Below are positions 32,939-42,089 of a stretch of DNA of 64,000 bases, in pieces. The notes beneath the pieces were generated by a model. It saw only the letters and a program-made list of their open reading frames with translations, was not told where the DNA came from and searched no databases. Both the position numbers and the translations under genes were made by a program. Where the stretch lies: NCBI GenBank assembly GCA_023459275.1, contig JAEWVC010000070.1, positions 1 through 64,000 of the forward strand, written 5' to 3'. How positions within the stretch are numbered: position 1 is the first letter of the stretch; each line of letters opens with the position of its first letter. The stretch comes from Bacillota bacterium. Its GTDB lineage: Bacteria > Bacillota > Clostridia > Christensenellales > Aristaeellaceae.

Positions 32939-34135
32939 ATGATGCCAAAGATTTCCATGAAAACGCCGCTGGTGGAGATGGACGGCGACGAGATGACCCG
33001 CATCCTATGGCGGCGGATCAAGGAACTGCTGCTCATGCCGTATATCGACCTGAAAACGGAGTATTATGATCTGGGCCTGCCCATGCGGGACCAGACCGAC
33101 GACAGGGTGACGTACGACAGCGCCATGGCGGCAAGGAAGTACGGCGTGGCGGTAAAGTGCGCCACCATTACCCCCAACGCCCAGCGGGTAGAGGAATACA
33201 AGCTGAAAAAGATGTGGAAGAGCCCCAACGGCACCATCCGGGCGCTTTTGGACGGCACGGTGTTCCGTGCGCCCATCCTGGTGAAGGGAATCTCGCCCAC
33301 GGTGCGCACCTGGAAGGCGCCCATCACCATCGCCCGCCATGCCTACGGCGACGTGTACAGGAACGTGGAGATGGCTGTGGACGGGCCAGGCAAGGCGGAA
33401 CTTTTGTTTACCGCCGCGGACGGCAGCCAGAAAAGGGCCGAGGTGTTTGATTTTGCGGGCCCGGGCATCCTGCAGGCGGTGCACAACCTGCAATCCTCCA
33501 TCGAGGCCTTTGCCCACGCCTGCTTCCAATACGCGCTGTCCGTGAAACAGGACGTGTGGTTTTCCACCAAGGATACCATTTCAAAGACGTATGACCACCG
33601 GTTCAAGGACATCTTCCAGGAGATTTTCGACGCGCAATATAAGGAAGCTTTCCGGACCGCGGGCATCGAATACTTTTATACCCTCATCGATGACGCGGTG
33701 GCCAGGGTCATGCGCAGCCCCGGCGGGTTCATCTGGGCCTGCAAGAATTATGACGGCGACGTGATGAGCGACATGGTGGCCACGGCCTTCGGTTCTCTGG
33801 CTATGATGACCAGCGTTTTGGTTTCTCCGGATGGCGTGTTTGAATATGAGGCTGCCCACGGCACGGTGACACGCCATTACTACAAATACCTGAAGGGCGA
33901 GGAGACCAGCACCAACCCGGTGGCTACCATTTTCGCCTGGACCGGGGCACTTTCCAAGCGGGGGGAGCTGGATGGGCTTAAGGACCTGACGGCATTTGCC
34001 CAAAAGCTTGAAAAAGCCACCCTGGACACCATCCAGGGCGGCGTGATGACAAAAGATCTGGCGGCGCTGTATGAAGGGGAGGCGCGAGGCGTATCCAGCG
34101 AGGCCTTTTTGCAGGCAGTGGCTGAAAAGCTGTAA
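32939..34135 (+). CDS. icd: NADP-dependent isocitrate dehydrogenase, dimeric type
   Basis: About 398 residues. It converts isocitrate to 2-oxoglutarate, supplying NADPH and glutamate precursors. Family features are TPLVEMDGDEMTRILW, YYDLGLPMRDQTDD, ATITPNAQRVEEY, LLDGTVFRAPI, the substrate-site region WFSTKDTISKTYD, DDAVARVMRSPGGF, and the dinucleotide-site region YEAAHGTVTRHY with STNPVATIFAW. This is the eukaryotic-like subfamily, not the E. coli type. The ATG at 32939 has AAAAGGA 7 bp upstream. No aconitase or citrate synthase gene is nearby, which fits an incomplete, biosynthetic citrate cycle. Confidence 0.93.
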   Translation: MMPKISMKTPLVEMDGDEMTRILWRRIKELLLMPYIDLKTEYYDLGLPMRDQTDDRVTYDSAMAARKYGVAVKCATITPNAQRVEEYKLKKMWKSPNGTIRALLDGTVFRAPILVKGISPTVRTWKAPITIARHAYGDVYRNVEMAVDGPGKAELLFTAADGSQKRAEVFDFAGPGILQAVHNLQSSIEAFAHACFQYALSVKQDVWFSTKDTISKTYDHRFKDIFQEIFDAQYKEAFRTAGIEYFYTLIDDAVARVMRSPGGFIWACKNYDGDVMSDMVATAFGSLAMMTSVLVSPDGVFEYEAAHGTVTRHYYKYLKGEETSTNPVATIFAWTGALSKRGELDGLKDLTAFAQKLEKATLDTIQGGVMTKDLAALYEGEARGVSSEAFLQAVAEKL

Positions 34136-34209
34136 TTCAGGCTAGCTCTATCTTATGGCAGCGGTGTGAAATACAAAACAATTCATGTCCAAGATATAAG
34201 ACCGGATGA

Positions 34210-34278
34210 CGATTTCCCTTTGAGGTTTTCGGGGATGGGTGCGGGAAGGACGCTTTTTTCAAAAAGCGCCCTTCCCGC
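34210..34278. repeat. Palindromic repeat, copy 2 of 3 (inverted)
   Basis: The hairpin GCGGGAAGG..CGCTTTTTT / AAAAAGCG..CCTTCCCGC occupies 34241-34278, with the conserved tail on the left (TTTGAGGTTTTCGGGG, 34219-34234). It lies between the convergent icd and traX-like genes and could act on both transcripts. Apart from this element, nothing is seen between 34136 and 34308. Confidence 0.75.
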
Positions 34279-34308
34279 CAATTTTCACAAGCGTGCCTTT
34301 CCGGCGCA

Positions 34309-35163
34309 TCACCGCGCCAGGCCCAGCAGGCCGGAAAACCAGGCGGAAAGTTCCGGCCAGCGCACGATGACTGCCAGGATGGCCAGATGCCCGGGATAGG
34401 CGGCATACCCCAAAGCCTTGGGCAGCTTGAAGCGCGTACCGGTGGGGAAAAGGATGAAGGGAAGCGCCAGCCAGGCCAAGGCCTGGACCCTGAAAAACGG
34501 GGCGGCGATCTCCTTTACGTAGGGGATGTCAAAAAGCGGAAGCCTCCAGCCGAAAAAGCTGGTTACCGGGTTTCCCGTTCCCCAGAAGAGCGTATAGGCC
34601 AGGAAAGCCGCGAACAGGCCGCCGCGGCTCTTGCGCGCCCCGTAGAGCACCAGCAGGAACAAAACTCCCTGCCAGGAATAATCGGGATGCAGCACCGCCC
34701 CGAGGACCACCGCCAGCACGGGGCCCCAGAGATGGCTGAAAAACCATTTTTCTTTGATGGCGGCGATGCCCAGAAGCCCAAGCAGCAGCGTGAGGAAAAT
34801 GTTGGGAGACGCGAAAAAAGAAGCAAAGGCCGCGCCAAGGTCGCCACGCACAAAAAGCGCCTGCTGGAACGCGTTCCAGTTGTGGTCAAGACCCAGCATG
34901 TAGAAGGGCTGGGCAACGAGGCCCACCAAAGCGATGCGCAGCGCGTAGCGCCAGATGTTTCTTGTATACTCAGAGCCCGCCACCAGGCACCAGGCATACA
35001 GGGGGAAAGCGATGCGGCCAATGATGCGCATTTCAAAAATTCCGGGGAAAAGCATCTTGCCGGAATGGTCGATGATCATAAAGATAAGCGCCAGAAGCTT
35101 CAAATAACCTGTATCCGTATTGCCCGCGAGAATGGAACCGCGCGATGCCTGAGGGGTAGTCAT
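34309..35163 (-). CDS. TraX-family membrane protein
   Basis: 284 residues with about eight hydrophobic segments. It matches the TraX family (Pfam TraX) found in many Firmicutes: LKLLALIFMIIDHSGKMLFP near the N-terminus, RIIGRIAFPLYAWCLVAG, and LGYAAYPGHLAILAVI near the C-terminus. TraX of the F plasmid acetylates pilin; chromosomal firmicute members have no fixed role and may be acyltransferases. The ATG at 35163 has GGGAGG at 7-bp spacing. It is divergent from the PDZ gene. Confidence 0.8.
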   Translation of the reverse strand: MTTPQASRGSILAGNTDTGYLKLLALIFMIIDHSGKMLFPGIFEMRIIGRIAFPLYAWCLVAGSEYTRNIWRYALRIALVGLVAQPFYMLGLDHNWNAFQQALFVRGDLGAAFASFFASPNIFLTLLLGLLGIAAIKEKWFFSHLWGPVLAVVLGAVLHPDYSWQGVLFLLVLYGARKSRGGLFAAFLAYTLFWGTGNPVTSFFGWRLPLFDIPYVKEIAAPFFRVQALAWLALPFILFPTGTRFKLPKALGYAAYPGHLAILAVIVRWPELSAWFSGLLGLAR

Positions 35164-35310
35164 CCCATCGCCTCCCATGCCGCATTATACCACGGCGGAG
35201 GCGCCGGCAACAATATGGGACAAGCCAATCAGAAAAGTTTCAAGTCCTGTTCAAATACACGTCACCTTGGCCCGCTACAATGAACATGCGTCAGGAAGCG
35301 GGGGATCAAT

Positions 35311-35799
35311 ATGCAAAAACGCAGACGCATTGCGTTATTCTATAAAGCAAGGTGGGCTTTCATCACGGGGCTTGTGCTCCTTTCAGCGGTAGCGGTGGCG
35401 GTTCTTGGGATAGGCGCTCCGGAGGACAGAGCATCGACCGCCGCCCAGAAAAAAACGGCGGCGCCCCTGGGGCTTTCGACGCCCAGTACCGCGGCGGGGA
35501 CGGATATGGGCATGGTGCTGCTGGACATCCAGACCCAGCAGGCCGCGGTGGCGTATCATGTGCCCGGGCGGGGCGTATATGTTTTGACCGTGGATGAGGA
35601 CAGCCCGGCGGACCGGGCCAACGTACGGACAGGGGACTGTATCCTGAAGGTGAACGGACAGGAAATATCAAGCGCGGCGGAGGTGATGGAGGCCCTGGGA
35701 AAGCTTCCAAACGATGAATCGGCGGAACTGACGATCCTGCGCGGCCTGAACATCATCAGGCTTTCCATCGGCGCGGGCCTGGACATGGAACAAATGTAG
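35311..35799 (+). CDS. Membrane-anchored PDZ-domain protein
   Basis: 162 residues. One membrane helix lies at about 15-34 (WAFITGLVLLSAVAVAVLGI), then a flexible linker, then a PDZ domain over residues ~85-155 (GVYVLTVDEDSPADRANVRT, GDCILKVNGQEISSAAEVME). There is no protease domain, so it probably binds a partner or regulates a protease at the outer face of the membrane. GGGGGA precedes the ATG. It sits just upstream of a two-component system on the same strand, which hints at a shared envelope-sensing role (inference). Confidence 0.7.
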   Translation: MQKRRRIALFYKARWAFITGLVLLSAVAVAVLGIGAPEDRASTAAQKKTAAPLGLSTPSTAAGTDMGMVLLDIQTQQAAVAYHVPGRGVYVLTVDEDSPADRANVRTGDCILKVNGQEISSAAEVMEALGKLPNDESAELTILRGLNIIRLSIGAGLDMEQM

Positions 35800-35830
35800 C
35801 CCGTCCGCTTGTGGGACCGGGTGCTTTTTT
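35800..35830 (+). terminator. Imperfect terminator after the PDZ gene
   Basis: CCCGTCC (35800-35806) and GGACCGGG (35814-35821) form a stem with one bulge, followed by TTTTTT (35825-35830). A TATACT follows directly and may be the -10 box for the response regulator gene. Confidence 0.55.
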
Positions 35831-35854
35831 GTATACTGGGGGAGGGGTGGAACC

Positions 35855-36526
35855 ATGAGGATACTGGTGGTGGACGACGAGGCCCGGATCCGCGAACTGA
35901 TCAGGAAATACGCGGTGTTTGAGGGGTTTGACGTGCACGAAGCGGAAAACGGCATGCAAGCGGTGGAAATCGCCCGCAGGCAAGCCTTCGATTTGATCAT
36001 CATGGATGTGATGATGCCTGAGCTGGACGGTTTTTCCGCCTGCCGGGAGATCCGCAAGGAGAGCCAGGTGCCGGTGATCATGCTTTCGGCACGGGGGGAG
36101 GAATACGACAGGATCCACGGCTTTGAACTGGGCGTGGATGATTATGTGGTCAAGCCTTTCTCGCCCAAGGAGCTGATGATGCGCGTGGCCGCCGTGGCAA
36201 AAAGGGCCGGCAGGGACCCTGCCGAAAAGCGGGAAGTGGTGCAGGTAAGCGGCCTGACCGTGGATTTCACCGCCAGGATGGTGGCGGTGGACGGAGAGAA
36301 TGCAGAACTCTCGCCCAAGGAATACGATCTGCTGTTTTACATGGTACGCAACCGGGGCATTGCCCTAAGCCGGGAAAAGCTGATCACCCAGGTGTGGGGG
36401 TATGACTTTTTCGGCGACGACCGCACCCTGGACACCCATATCAAGCTTTTGCGCAAGCAGCTTGGGCCCTACGCCAACTATATCGTGACGCTGCGAGGGG
36501 TGGGATACCGGTTTGAAAACGCGTAA
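35855..36526 (+). CDS. OmpR-family response regulator
   Basis: 223 residues. The receiver domain (1-120) has the acidic pair DDEAR, the phospho-acceptor aspartate in LIIMDVMMPELDG (about residue 52) and the conserved lysine in YVVKPFSPKEL. The C-terminal winged-helix domain (about 130-223) reads LSPKEYDLLFYMVRNRG, then LDTHIKLLRKQLG and LRGVGYRFE. GGGGAGGGG precedes the ATG. The cognate kinase gene overlaps its end by 14 bp. The targets are unknown. Confidence 0.92.
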   Translation: MRILVVDDEARIRELIRKYAVFEGFDVHEAENGMQAVEIARRQAFDLIIMDVMMPELDGFSACREIRKESQVPVIMLSARGEEYDRIHGFELGVDDYVVKPFSPKELMMRVAAVAKRAGRDPAEKREVVQVSGLTVDFTARMVAVDGENAELSPKEYDLLFYMVRNRGIALSREKLITQVWGYDFFGDDRTLDTHIKLLRKQLGPYANYIVTLRGVGYRFENA

Positions 36527-38036
36527 GGCCGCCCCGGGCCATGATTCCATGTTTGACCGCCTGCGAGTCCGTATCGCCGGGCTGAGCATACGGGTGAGGA
36601 TCTTCATTTATTTACTCGTTTTTGTGGGCATTCTGCTGGCCCTTTTGTGGCTTTTCCAAATCGTGCTGCTGGACGATTTCTACCGCATGCTCAAGACGGC
36701 TTCCCTGAAGCGTTCCGCAGACATGATCGCCCAGAATATCGACAATACCGAGCTTCAGACATTGGTGGACCGCATTTCCCAGGAGAACGATATCAGCATC
36801 CTTATCAAGGACGGAGAGATGGAGACGCTTTACTCCGCGGATATGACCGCGGGGTCGATCATCCATAGGATGAATGATTTCGCTCTGGCCCGCTACTGGG
36901 AAAAAGCGCGGGAAGCGGACAATACCTGGCTGGAGCTGTTTGACCTGGGCGCCTTCCGGGACATGCGCTATAACGCCAAATCCTTTGTGGGCCCCGTTCC
37001 GCCCCCGGACAACAGCCGGGCGGAAAGCATGCTTTACCTTCGCTTGGCCGTTCAGCAGGACGGGGAAACGCTGGGCATCTATCTGAACTCCCAGATCACG
37101 CCCCTGGGCGCCACGGTGGGCACGCTGCGCAGCCAGATGGCGGTGATTACCGCCTGCCTGCTTCTGCTGTCGCTTTTGCTGTCGCTGCTGATTTCCAAGC
37201 GCATTACCAGGCCCATCATCGAAACCAACCAGGCGGCCAAGGCGCTGTCGGGAGGCCGGTTTGACCCGCCCTCCCGCAAGGCGGGCTACCGGGAAATCGA
37301 CGAACTGAACAAGACGCTGAAAAAAGCGGCCGTGGAACTGAGCAAGGTGGATCAGCTGCAAAAAGAACTCATCGCCAATATTTCCCACGACCTGCGCACA
37401 CCACTGACCATGATAGGCGGCTATGCCGAGGTCATGCGGGATATCCCCGGCGAAAATACACCGGAAAACATGCAGGTGGTTATTGACGAAACCAAGCGCC
37501 TGTCCACTTTGGTCAGCGCCGTGCTGGACTATTCGCAGCTGAAGGCCGGCGCCCAGGAACCGGTGATGGAATCCTATAACTTTACCCAAAGCGTGCGGGA
37601 GGTGCTTGAACGCTACGCCAAGCTTACCGGGCAGGATGGGTATGAAATCACCTTTGAGGCCGGTGAAGAAGTGCTGGTGCTGGCGGATGAAACAAAGCTC
37701 ACCCAGGTGATCTACAATCTGATCAACAACGCCATCCTGTACACAGGGGAGGACAAGAAAGTACTGGTCCGGCAGACGGTTGAGAACGGCATGGCTGTTT
37801 TGTCCGTGATCGACACGGGCCGCGGCATTCCCAAGGAGGAGCTTAACCAGATCTGGACCCGGTATTACCGCGCTTCCCACCACAAGCGGGCGGCCATCGG
37901 CACCGGGCTTGGACTGTCCATTGTCCAATCCATCCTGGAAATGCATCACTTGCCCTACGGCGTGGAAAGTGAGCTTGACAAGGGCAGCCGTTTCTGGTTC
38001 TCCGTGCCTGTTACAGAGATCAGCCCTCCAAAGTGA
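36513..38036 (+). CDS. Sensor histidine kinase
   Basis: 507 residues. A membrane helix at about 27-48 and another near 208-230 bracket an external sensor of ~155 residues with no recognised fold. A HAMP segment follows (SKRITRPIIETNQAAKALSG), then a HisKA dimerisation domain with the phospho-acceptor in ANISHDLRTPLTMI. The ATPase domain has its N box in YNLINNAILY, G1 in DTGRGIP and G2 in GTGLGLSIV. The start is the TTG at 36513 inside the regulator's last codons; the ATG at 36549 is an alternative, but lacks a ribosome site. Its 3' end overlaps the convergent MATE gene by 17 bp. Confidence 0.9.
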   Translation: MKTRKAAPGHDSMFDRLRVRIAGLSIRVRIFIYLLVFVGILLALLWLFQIVLLDDFYRMLKTASLKRSADMIAQNIDNTELQTLVDRISQENDISILIKDGEMETLYSADMTAGSIIHRMNDFALARYWEKAREADNTWLELFDLGAFRDMRYNAKSFVGPVPPPDNSRAESMLYLRLAVQQDGETLGIYLNSQITPLGATVGTLRSQMAVITACLLLLSLLLSLLISKRITRPIIETNQAAKALSGGRFDPPSRKAGYREIDELNKTLKKAAVELSKVDQLQKELIANISHDLRTPLTMIGGYAEVMRDIPGENTPENMQVVIDETKRLSTLVSAVLDYSQLKAGAQEPVMESYNFTQSVREVLERYAKLTGQDGYEITFEAGEEVLVLADETKLTQVIYNLINNAILYTGEDKKVLVRQTVENGMAVLSVIDTGRGIPKEELNQIWTRYYRASHHKRAAIGTGLGLSIVQSILEMHHLPYGVESELDKGSRFWFSVPVTEISPPK

Positions 38037-39402
38037 TATTGCGCAGCCACCCTCCTTTTTTGAGGATCATCAGCGCCGGTGCGATTTTGAGGTTCATGGC
38101 AAGCTGCACCAGAAGGACCGCCGTTATCAGCGTGACCCTTCCCGCGCCGAAAAGCCCCAGGACAAGGCTCAAGGGCACAGGCAGCGCCCACATATATCCG
38201 CTGTCCAGCCGGGCGGCGTTTTTTGTGTCCCCGCCGGCGCGCAGGCAGAAAAAACAGAAGGCGTACACGCAACTGACAGGAAAAAACAGGCTGTACAGCA
38301 TGGTAAGCCTAGTGGCAAGGGGGCGCAGCGCGGCCTTAACGGTGATGATGTAGGGCATGAGGAACGAGGAGAGGAAACCCACCGCGCAGCAGGTGAGCGC
38401 AATGAGGCAGACAAGGGAAAAAAGCTGCTTGCACTTTTGCTTCGCAGCCTCCAGGTTGCCTGCCCCGAGTTCCGTGCCAATGAGCACTGACACTGCGGAG
38501 GATACGCCTGTGGAGAGCACGAAGCCCACCATGAAGGCCTGGTCTGCCACCGCGATGGCCGGGAGGGAAGCTTCCTCCAGCCTGGCGTAAGCCCAGAAGA
38601 ATACGTTCAGGCCTGTGCTCCACAGGAGCTCGTTGGCCGTCAAAGGCACCATGCGGCGGAAAAAACTTTTCAAAACGCCCCTGCGTATGGCAAAGACCGC
38701 GTTCAGCTTCAGGGAGAAGAAGGCCCTGCGGCGGTGAAGCACCGCAAGGTAGATGGCCATTTCAGCCGTCCTGGAAAGCAGCGTTCCCAAAGCCGCGCCT
38801 TCCACCCCCATGGCGGGAAATCCCAGCTTGCCAAAGATCAGCACATAGTTGAACAGGGCGTTCATGCCCAGGGAAGAAATGCTGATGGCCATGGGTGTCT
38901 TGTTACGGCCCAGCGCCCGCATGGAGAAGATGCAGGTGGCGGACACGGCGGCGGGAAGGTAGCTGAAGCTGACGATCCTCAAATAGGAGGCGCCCACGGA
39001 AACGGTCCCGGCATCCTTTACATAAATCTCCATCAGCCATTCGGGGAAAAAGCGCAGCACAGCGAAATAGGCAAGGGAGAAGGCAAAGCCCAGGCATAGC
39101 TCCAGGGAAAAGATGCTCTGGCACTGGCTATGGTCCTTCGCGCCGTAATATTGGCTGAGCATCAGCCCGCCCGCGCCGGTGACGCCAAAAAAGCAGCCGT
39201 TGTAGATCATGGCCGTCTTGTTGGCCACCGTGACCGCGGCCATCACGTTTTCATGAAGGGCGCTGACCATGGCGGTATCCACCACGTTGAACAGCGTGTT
39301 GATCAGCTGCTGGATGACCACCGGGATCATCACGGCAAGGGCGCCCGTATAAAAGCCGCGGGGCCCGAGGAATGTTTTCAGGTATGCCCTGGAGATACGC
39401 AT
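38020..39402 (-). CDS. MATE-family multidrug/solute exporter
   Basis: 460 residues and twelve predicted membrane helices, the usual size for MATE (NorM/DinF-like) antiporters, which export drugs or metabolites using Na+ or H+. Family features are IQQLINTLFNVVDTAMVSAL near the N-terminus and GAGGLMLSQYYGAKD slightly later, with a second repeat half around DQAFMVGFVLSTGVSSAVS followed by GTELGAGNLEAAK. AAAGGAG precedes the ATG at 39402. It is divergent from dnaX. Confidence 0.9.
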   Translation of the reverse strand: MRISRAYLKTFLGPRGFYTGALAVMIPVVIQQLINTLFNVVDTAMVSALHENVMAAVTVANKTAMIYNGCFFGVTGAGGLMLSQYYGAKDHSQCQSIFSLELCLGFAFSLAYFAVLRFFPEWLMEIYVKDAGTVSVGASYLRIVSFSYLPAAVSATCIFSMRALGRNKTPMAISISSLGMNALFNYVLIFGKLGFPAMGVEGAALGTLLSRTAEMAIYLAVLHRRRAFFSLKLNAVFAIRRGVLKSFFRRMVPLTANELLWSTGLNVFFWAYARLEEASLPAIAVADQAFMVGFVLSTGVSSAVSVLIGTELGAGNLEAAKQKCKQLFSLVCLIALTCCAVGFLSSFLMPYIITVKAALRPLATRLTMLYSLFFPVSCVYAFCFFCLRAGGDTKNAARLDSGYMWALPVPLSLVLGLFGAGRVTLITAVLLVQLAMNLKIAPALMILKKGGWLRNITLEG

Positions 39403-39590
39403 GGGATGCTCCTTTACCGCCGTTGTGAGGCACAATGCAGGTATCTTATCAGGAAACGGGAGCAAAAGCAACCAAAACCCGGCCTTTGCGGCCCCGTTTT
39501 GCGTATGCGCACATTTTGATGCCTTTTTCCCCTTGAAACAGGCCGGGAAATAGGGGATAATAAAGAAAAGGCATGATATGGGAGGCTTGC

Positions 39591-41237
39591 ATGGCATACC
39601 AGGCTTTGTACAGACAGTGGCGTCCCGCCACGTTTTCCATGATGGTGGGCCAGGAGGCCGTGGTGAAAACCCTCAGAAGCCAGGTGGCATCAGGCCGCGT
39701 TGCCCACGCCTACCTGTTTTGCGGCAGCCGCGGGACGGGTAAGACCAGCGCTGCCAAGATCATGGCCAGGGCGGTGAACTGCCTTCATCCTAAGGATGGC
39801 GACCCCTGCGGCGTATGCGAGGTATGCAGGAGCCTGCTTGATGAAACCAGCCTGGACGTGATCGAGATCGACGCCGCCAGCAACAACGGTGTGGACGAGA
39901 TCCGCGACCTGCGGGAAAAGGTGAAGTATCCCCCCCAGACAGGGAGGTACAAGGTCTATATCATCGACGAAGTACACATGCTCACCGGCGCGGCCTTCAA
40001 CGCGCTTTTGAAAACGCTGGAGGAGCCGCCCCAGCATGTGGTGTTCATCCTGGCCACCACCGAGCCCCAAAAGCTGCCGGCCACTGTGCTTTCCCGCTGC
40101 CAGCGGTTTGACTTCGGGCGCATTCCGGCGCAACTTATCGCCGGCCGGCTGAAGGAGGCTGTCCTAAAAGCCGGGGCGGAGGCGGACCCGGAGGCTTTGT
40201 CCCTTATCGCCCGGGCCGCGGAGGGCGGGCTGCGGGACGCTTTGAGCATCCTGGACATGTGCTTGGGGGATGGGGAAAGGGTGACAGAGGCGCTGGTGCG
40301 CAGCGTGCTGGGCACGGCGGACAAGCCCTTTCTGTTTGCCTTCACCGATACGCTGGTCAAGGGCGATGTGCGGCAGGCCATGCGCCTTACGGATGAACTG
40401 ATGCGCGGCGGCCGGGAGCCGCAGGTGTTTGCAAGGGACATGGCCTACCACCTGCGGGCGCTGCTGCTGGCGGCCGCCTGCGGCCAGGAGGTGGAAGGCC
40501 TGCTGGAAACGACGCGGGAGGATGCGGACAGGTATATACGGCAGGCGGAGGCATGCGCCCAGACCAAGCTTCTTCGCTTGCTGGACATTTTTATGAAGGT
40601 GGAAACGGACATCAAATGGGCCTCCTCGCCCCGGGTGGCGCTGGAGGCGGCGGTTTTGAAGGCATGCCTCCCGTTGGAGGACAGCCGGGAGGAAAGCCTG
40701 CTGGAGCGGGTGGAGGAATTGGAGCGGAAGCTTCAAACCGTTACGGAATTGGAAAAGAAGCTGGCCAGCGGCGCGTTTGCCGTACCCGTACCCGCGCCGC
40801 AGACGGAAGCGTTACAGGCCGCGCCTGTATCAAGGCCGAAAACATCCAAAGCGGAAAAAATCCCGGAGCCGGAAGCCAAGGCGGTGCCCGGCGGTCTGCC
40901 TCCCCAAAAAGTGTGGGACCAGACGCTGCAAACCCTGAAGAAAACGGATATCAGCCTGTTCAGCCAGCTTTCGGGCTGCGCCTTCGGCGGCGCGGAAGGG
41001 GATCTGTACAGGGCCGTGGTGCCCCAAAGCAACCCCTTCGCCCTCCAGTTTTTAAGCAAGGACGCCCGCAGGGCGGCCGTGGCTGAAGCCCTGTCCCAGG
41101 TGGCCGGAAAGACCCTGCGGTTTGAAGCGGCGGCCGCGTCCCAGCAAGACGCGGCGAAGGAGCACCATCAAAGCGACTTGGTGAAGGGGCTGATCGCGGA
41201 CTTCGGCAGGGACAAGGTGCAGATTGAGGAGGAATAG
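39591..41237 (+). CDS. dnaX: DNA polymerase III subunit gamma/tau
   Basis: 548 residues. It is the clamp-loader ATPase of the replisome. The N-terminal AAA+ domain has LYRQWRPATFSMMVGQE, Walker A GSRGTGKTS, a four-cysteine zinc module (CLHPKDGDPCGVCEVC), Walker B YIIDEVHML and the SRC motif. Domain III and a proline/lysine-rich tau-like tail follow. GGGAGG lies before the ATG. The usual clostridial partners ybaB and recR do not follow; a GNAT gene starts at the very next base instead. Confidence 0.95.
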   Translation: MAYQALYRQWRPATFSMMVGQEAVVKTLRSQVASGRVAHAYLFCGSRGTGKTSAAKIMARAVNCLHPKDGDPCGVCEVCRSLLDETSLDVIEIDAASNNGVDEIRDLREKVKYPPQTGRYKVYIIDEVHMLTGAAFNALLKTLEEPPQHVVFILATTEPQKLPATVLSRCQRFDFGRIPAQLIAGRLKEAVLKAGAEADPEALSLIARAAEGGLRDALSILDMCLGDGERVTEALVRSVLGTADKPFLFAFTDTLVKGDVRQAMRLTDELMRGGREPQVFARDMAYHLRALLLAAACGQEVEGLLETTREDADRYIRQAEACAQTKLLRLLDIFMKVETDIKWASSPRVALEAAVLKACLPLEDSREESLLERVEELERKLQTVTELEKKLASGAFAVPVPAPQTEALQAAPVSRPKTSKAEKIPEPEAKAVPGGLPPQKVWDQTLQTLKKTDISLFSQLSGCAFGGAEGDLYRAVVPQSNPFALQFLSKDARRAAVAEALSQVAGKTLRFEAAAASQQDAAKEHHQSDLVKGLIADFGRDKVQIEEE

Positions 41238-41238
41238 C

Positions 41239-42021
41239 GTGCTTCAGGCCGTGTTTCCCTTGAAACCGGAAGACAGGGCGTGCCTTGCGCCCTTGTTTCC
41301 AAAACCCAACGGCCTTGTCCGCGCCTGTCTTTCCGGGCAGATGGGCCAGGCGTTTGGCGACCACCCGCTCCGTCCCGGAGCGGCGCTTTTGTGTGTGGGG
41401 GATTTCGCATGCTTCGGCGGCGACCCAAAGCGGCACGCCGCGGGGCGGCTGGCGGGCAGGCTGGCCCGTGATCCCGGGAAAACGTGGATCGTCCCCGCGC
41501 TCGCGGGCTGGGAGGAGCACATGGCCTTCTGGCGGCCAAAGCGGATGGAGCGTAGCGTACGGTACGCCGTATCGCTGCCGGAAACGGGCTTTGACCTGAA
41601 AAGGCTTAAGGCGCTCACGCAGGCGCTTCCTACGGGTGTTTTATTGCTGCCTGTGGATGCGGCACTGTACGGGAAAGCCCTGGCTGCGCCCTGGAGCCAC
41701 GATTTTTGCTCCCAATTCGACAGCGCCGGAGACTACGAAAAACGCGGGCTGGGCGTGGCCGCGGTAAGAGCGGGGGAGATCGTGGCCGGCGCCTCCTCCT
41801 ATGTGGTGTACAGCGGGGGCATCGAGATCCAGACGGACACCAGGGAGGATATGCGCCGCCGGGGCCTGGCCGCAGCGTGCTGCGCAATGCTGATCATCGC
41901 CTGCCTGGAAAAGGGGCTCATCCCTTCCTGGGACGCGGCGAACCCCGCTTCCCTTGCCCTGGCGCAAAAGCTTGGCTATACGCCCGGGGAAGCCTATCCC
42001 ATTCTGGAGGTCACGTTTTGA
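41239..42021 (+). CDS. GNAT-family acetyltransferase
   Basis: About 260 residues. The C-terminal ~110 residues carry the acetyl-CoA binding region (GGIEIQTDTREDMRRRGLA, AACCAMLIIACLEKGL) and NPASLALAQKLGYTP, as in the clostridial GNAT_acetyltran group. The N-terminal half is a second, less conserved lobe. The substrate is unknown. GTG at 41239 is selected: GAGGAGG sits about 6 bp upstream, inside the last codons of dnaX. So it is translated right after dnaX and is likely in the same operon. Confidence 0.75.
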   Translation: MLQAVFPLKPEDRACLAPLFPKPNGLVRACLSGQMGQAFGDHPLRPGAALLCVGDFACFGGDPKRHAAGRLAGRLARDPGKTWIVPALAGWEEHMAFWRPKRMERSVRYAVSLPETGFDLKRLKALTQALPTGVLLLPVDAALYGKALAAPWSHDFCSQFDSAGDYEKRGLGVAAVRAGEIVAGASSYVVYSGGIEIQTDTREDMRRRGLAAACCAMLIIACLEKGLIPSWDAANPASLALAQKLGYTPGEAYPILEVTF

Positions 42022-42089
42022 TGGAAACGGGCGGCGTTCGGCGGGGAAGCCCTTTGCCGGCGCTATCTGTATACGGGGGAGGACATCCC